NCBI GenBank assembly: GCA_904501935.1
Contig: CAJGDA010000001.1
Span: forward strand, 1 to 32,875
From: an uncultured Methanobrevibacter sp.
Lineage (GTDB): Archaea > Methanobacteriota > Methanobacteria > Methanobacteriales > Methanobacteriaceae
DNA: 32,875 bases
Reading direction: 5' to 3'
The position numbers and the translations under genes were made by a program. Under the pieces are notes generated by a model that was not told where the DNA came from, did not search any database, and saw only the letters and a program-made list of their open reading frames with translations. Positions 30,195 through 32,875 of this stretch are shown piece by piece (positions within the stretch are counted from its first letter, which is position 1; every line of letters begins with the position of its first letter).

Positions 30195-31400
30195 ATGTAT
30201 AAAAAATTATTTATTGCTTTAATCATTTGTATTTTGTGCTTATCTCCAATTGCTGCTGAAAATTGGAATTCATTTGCAGGCGATGTGACTCACTCAGGCT
30301 ATAGGGATGATAGTTCAGATTTTGTGACTAACTTATGGACTTTTAACATGGAATCTCCAGTGCATTCATCTCCAGCAATATATAAGGACTATGTTTATTT
30401 TGTTTCATCACAAGGAATATTGAAAGCTATTGATATGGAAACCGGAGAAGAGGAATGGGATTTTGATTTGAAGGCAAAGACTAATTCTTCACCTATAATA
30501 AATTCCAATGTATTATATATCGGATGTGAAGATGGCCTTAAGGCTATCGATATCAACAGCCATGAAGTCGTATGGAAATATGACTGCGGCAACGTCGAGT
30601 CAACACCTTTCTTCTATAAGGATGCAGTTTACTTCGGATGTGATGACGGGCATTTATACGGTTTGAATAAAAGTAATGGTAAGGAGATTTTTAATAAAAA
30701 ATTGGACGGCGAGCTAAAATCTTCACCGATTGTAGTTGACGATGACATTTATATCGGTTCTACAAATGGAAAATTATACTCTATAGGAACAGATAAAAAC
30801 AAAAATTGGGATTTCACAACAGGAGATGAAATCCTCTCCTCACCTGGGTTTGTTAATAAAAGTGTCATTTTTGGCTCCAGCGACGGCGATTTATATTGCG
30901 TAAATAAATCAAATGGAGACTTGATTTGGAAAGTTGACTTGAACAACAAGGTTTTGTCTTCTCCAACAATAGATGAACATGACAACAGCATATACATAGG
31001 TTCTGATGAGGGAAATTTAACCTGTCTTGATATTCGTGACGGTACAGTGAAATGGAGTTTTAAAACAGGCGATAAGGTTCAGACAACACCTGCATTAAAG
31101 GACAATTTAATTGCATTCGGATCCAACAATGGTAATTTCTATGTTTTAAACAAGTATACCGGCAAAGAGGAATTCACTTATAATCCGGGCACAATACTGT
31201 TCAATTCACCTATTACCTCTTCAGCCGTAATCAATGGAAACAGTTTGATATTTGGCGATGATTCAGGAAATGCCTATTCATTGAACATCAATAAATATGA
31301 AGTTCCGGGCTCACCGCAGCTGTTCTATTCAATCGCTGCTTTAATAATCGCTATTATAGTAGCTATTGTTGTAATTCGAAAGATTAGGAGTAGAAAGTAA
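30195..31400 (+). CDS. Secreted, membrane-anchored PQQ-type beta-propeller protein
   Basis: The 401-aa protein has a signal sequence (MYKKLFIALIICILCLSPIAAE), about seven repeats of a propeller blade, and a C-terminal membrane anchor IAALIIAIIVAIVVIRKI with a basic end. Blades carry the PQQ-like pattern (for example SSPAIYKDYVYFVSSQGILK, AIDMETGEEEWDF, SSPTIDEHDNSIYIGSDEGN). The domain resembles BamB and other WD-like scaffolds; cofactor-binding residues of true quinoprotein enzymes were not seen. AGGAGGT (30183-30189) supports ATG 30195. It follows the permease by 10 nt, so it may be an outward-facing partner of the exporter or a surface adhesion scaffold. Confidence 0.88.
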   Translation: MYKKLFIALIICILCLSPIAAENWNSFAGDVTHSGYRDDSSDFVTNLWTFNMESPVHSSPAIYKDYVYFVSSQGILKAIDMETGEEEWDFDLKAKTNSSPIINSNVLYIGCEDGLKAIDINSHEVVWKYDCGNVESTPFFYKDAVYFGCDDGHLYGLNKSNGKEIFNKKLDGELKSSPIVVDDDIYIGSTNGKLYSIGTDKNKNWDFTTGDEILSSPGFVNKSVIFGSSDGDLYCVNKSNGDLIWKVDLNNKVLSSPTIDEHDNSIYIGSDEGNLTCLDIRDGTVKWSFKTGDKVQTTPALKDNLIAFGSNNGNFYVLNKYTGKEEFTYNPGTILFNSPITSSAVINGNSLIFGDDSGNAYSLNINKYEVPGSPQLFYSIAALIIAIIVAIVVIRKIRSRK

Positions 31401-31454
31401 TTTCGACCTTTAAAGTTATTAAGTTTAATTTTTAAATGTTAAATAGGTGGCAAG

Positions 31455-32875
31455 ATGCAAGATATAGAGACAATTAAAAATGAAAATATGAATCTTGCAG
31501 ATAAGATTTATATTTTCGATACTACATTAAGGGATGGTGAGCAGACACCTGGTGTTGCTCTGACTGTTGATGAAAAAATCCAAATTGCCCAAAAGCTTAA
31601 TAATTTGGGCGTAGACAAGATTGAAGTTGGCTTTCCAGCTTCATCCAAAGGAGAAATAGAATCCGCTAAAAGAATTAAGTCACTTGATTTGGAATCTACT
31701 CTTGTCGGTTTGGCACGTTCCCTAAAAGGCGATATAGATGCTGTCCTTGATGCTGACTTGGAGTATATCCATACTTTCATCGGCACTTCCCCGTTGCATC
31801 GCGAATATAAGCTTAAGAAATCCAAGGAAGAAATTGTTCAGGGTGCTGTAGAATCTGTTGAATATGCAAAAGACCATGGTTTGACTGTTGAATTTTCTGC
31901 TGAAGATGCAACCAGGACAGAAAGGGATTATTTGTTTGAAATATTTAATGAGGTTGTTGATGCGGGCGTTGACTTTTTGGATGTTCCGGATACAGTCGGC
32001 ATTTTAACACCAATCATGGCACATGAACTTATAACAGATATTAAAAATAACTTTAAAACTCCTATTAGTGTTCATTTCCACAATGATTTCGGACTTGCTA
32101 CAGCAAATACATTGACAGCTATTGAATGCGGTGCCGATCAGGCCCACGTCACTGTCAATGGTCTAGGTGAAAGGACAGGCAACTGTTCTCTTGAAGAATT
32201 GGTAATGACACTTAAGACAGCTTATAATGTGGATTTGGGTCTGGATACTACAAGGCTATACAGTTTATCCAACCTTGTAGGCCGTCTCACCGGGGTAAAA
32301 ATGCCGGTTAATAAGCCAATTGTTGGGGATAATGCATTTGCCCATGAATCAGGCATTCATGTTCATGGAATTTTAAACAATTCCTCAACTTATGAGCCAA
32401 TATCCCCTGAAATGGTAGGTCACTCTCGCCGTATTGTCTTAGGAAAGCACACAGGAGCCAATGCCTTAAAGTCCAAGCTTAAGGATTATCACATTGATTT
32501 GAATGAAGAGCAATTCTGTAAGGTTTTTGATGAGATTAAATCTTTAGGCGACAGCGGCAAGTGCGTTACTGATGATGATCTGGTGGCAATTGCAATCACC
32601 GAACTTGCTTCAGCCCGTGAAACTCCTATTGAAATTAAGGGCATGAGCATTTCCATGGGAGCTAACGTTTCGCCTACAGCTACTGTAAAGCTGGAGATTG
32701 ACGGCGTTGAAAAGGAAACTGCAAGCACTGGTGTTGGGCCTGTTGATGCAGCTTTAAAAGCTATCGGCACATTGATTCAAGATACACTTAATATTGAGCT
32801 TGAAGAATATAATTTAGAAGCTATCAACGGTGGTACCGATGCTTTGGCAGATGTGTTTGTAATTTGTTCCGACCC
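31455..32875 (+). CDS. leuA: 2-isopropylmalate synthase / (R)-citramalate synthase family protein, 3' end cut off by window
   Basis: This acetyl-CoA-dependent synthase condenses acetyl-CoA with a 2-oxoacid (2-oxoisovalerate for LeuA, pyruvate for CimA). Of the visible 473 residues, the catalytic TIM barrel is 15 to about 290 with FDTTLRDGEQTPG (Arg25, Asp26), SVHFHNDFGLATANT (metal His pair), and NGLGERTGNCSLEE. FAHESGIHVHGI follows. The C-terminal part from about 370, with MGANVSPTATVKLEID and GVGPVDAALKAI, is the LeuA regulatory dimer domain that binds leucine or isoleucine. AGGTGG 4 nt upstream fixes the ATG. Family is certain. LeuA is preferred over CimA because of the full regulatory domain and the EVGFPASS loop. 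AksA is less likely since it is shorter. Confidence 0.82.
   Translation, partial: MQDIETIKNENMNLADKIYIFDTTLRDGEQTPGVALTVDEKIQIAQKLNNLGVDKIEVGFPASSKGEIESAKRIKSLDLESTLVGLARSLKGDIDAVLDADLEYIHTFIGTSPLHREYKLKKSKEEIVQGAVESVEYAKDHGLTVEFSAEDATRTERDYLFEIFNEVVDAGVDFLDVPDTVGILTPIMAHELITDIKNNFKTPISVHFHNDFGLATANTLTAIECGADQAHVTVNGLGERTGNCSLEELVMTLKTAYNVDLGLDTTRLYSLSNLVGRLTGVKMPVNKPIVGDNAFAHESGIHVHGILNNSSTYEPISPEMVGHSRRIVLGKHTGANALKSKLKDYHIDLNEEQFCKVFDEIKSLGDSGKCVTDDDLVAIAITELASARETPIEIKGMSISMGANVSPTATVKLEIDGVEKETASTGVGPVDAALKAIGTLIQDTLNIELEEYNLEAINGGTDALADVFVICSD

Noticed and set aside
781..31454. tRNA, rRNA or other known structured RNA genes in the intergenic gaps
   Set aside because: No cloverleaf with a GGTTCRA-type T-arm or GC-rich RNA block seen in any gap; the FMN riboswitch is the only GC-rich intergenic structure.

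Overview
The window reads as chromosomal DNA of a low-GC methanogenic archaeon of the Methanobacteriales, most likely Methanobrevibacter or a close relative. The basis is an archaeal histone, Orc1/Cdc6, the small subunit of D-family DNA polymerase, a TfrA-like thiol:fumarate reductase subunit, CTP-type riboflavin kinase, CfbA, and many genes with AT-rich leaders and GAGGTGA-type ribosome binding sites. No species can be named from sequence alone. Genes are tightly packed, with several convergent pairs sharing their stop codons.

Layout. 1-780: cfbA (cut by the window edge) and a DUF35 Zn-ribbon/OB protein, both leftward. 953-2730: two overlapping genes for membrane-anchored, Cys-containing proteins with type IV pilin-like N-termini. 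2727-6212: a leftward four-gene operon (membrane-anchored unknown, CbiH with a Cys-rich tail, PhoU/TrkA-C protein, MgtE/SLC41-type transporter). 6352-8745: polB (DP1), a class II aldolase, and a 55-residue ribbon-helix-helix gene read leftward from an AT-rich promoter. 8884-11744: UPF0147, then leftward cbiB-cbiG, then a DUF2299 gene.

11745-13510 is the replication origin and its initiator. The 600-bp gene-free stretch carries several copies of the 13-bp box TTTACACTTGAAA, the mini-ORB known from Methanothermobacter, in both orientations. An AT-rich, inverted-repeat-bearing stretch follows, and then orc1/cdc6. Most boxes extend 3' into a shared AYSYCT motif. A perfect extra copy lies alone at 23677-23698.

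13503-17573: leftward hisG-flavodoxin-pyrB, then rightward histone and an MTA/SAH/5'-deoxyadenosine deaminase. 17566-21716 is a flavin-flavoured stretch: tfrA, divergent ribK, an Rpn-family nuclease gene, then ribB preceded by a complete FMN riboswitch aptamer. A 3' segment of the leader can pair with the 5' strand of the aptamer. 21718-25630 is leftward: gatA, DUF2115, a GATase/P-loop protein with reversed domain order, and a small possibly PH-like protein. 25959-27529: a HAD protein and a TIM-barrel protein. 27597-31400: PadR regulator, ABC ATPase, ABC-2 permease and a PQQ-type beta-propeller protein, probably one operon. 31455-end: a LeuA/CimA-type synthase, cut by the window edge.

Themes: tetrapyrrole (cobamide/F430) genes recur across the window (cfbA, cbiH, cbiG, cbiB, CobQ-like), as do riboflavin/flavin genes. 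The most interesting items are the FMN riboswitch in an archaeon, the extended ORB architecture and the orphan ORB. The histone leader hairpin and the cobamide-methyltransferase/metal-transporter operon are next.
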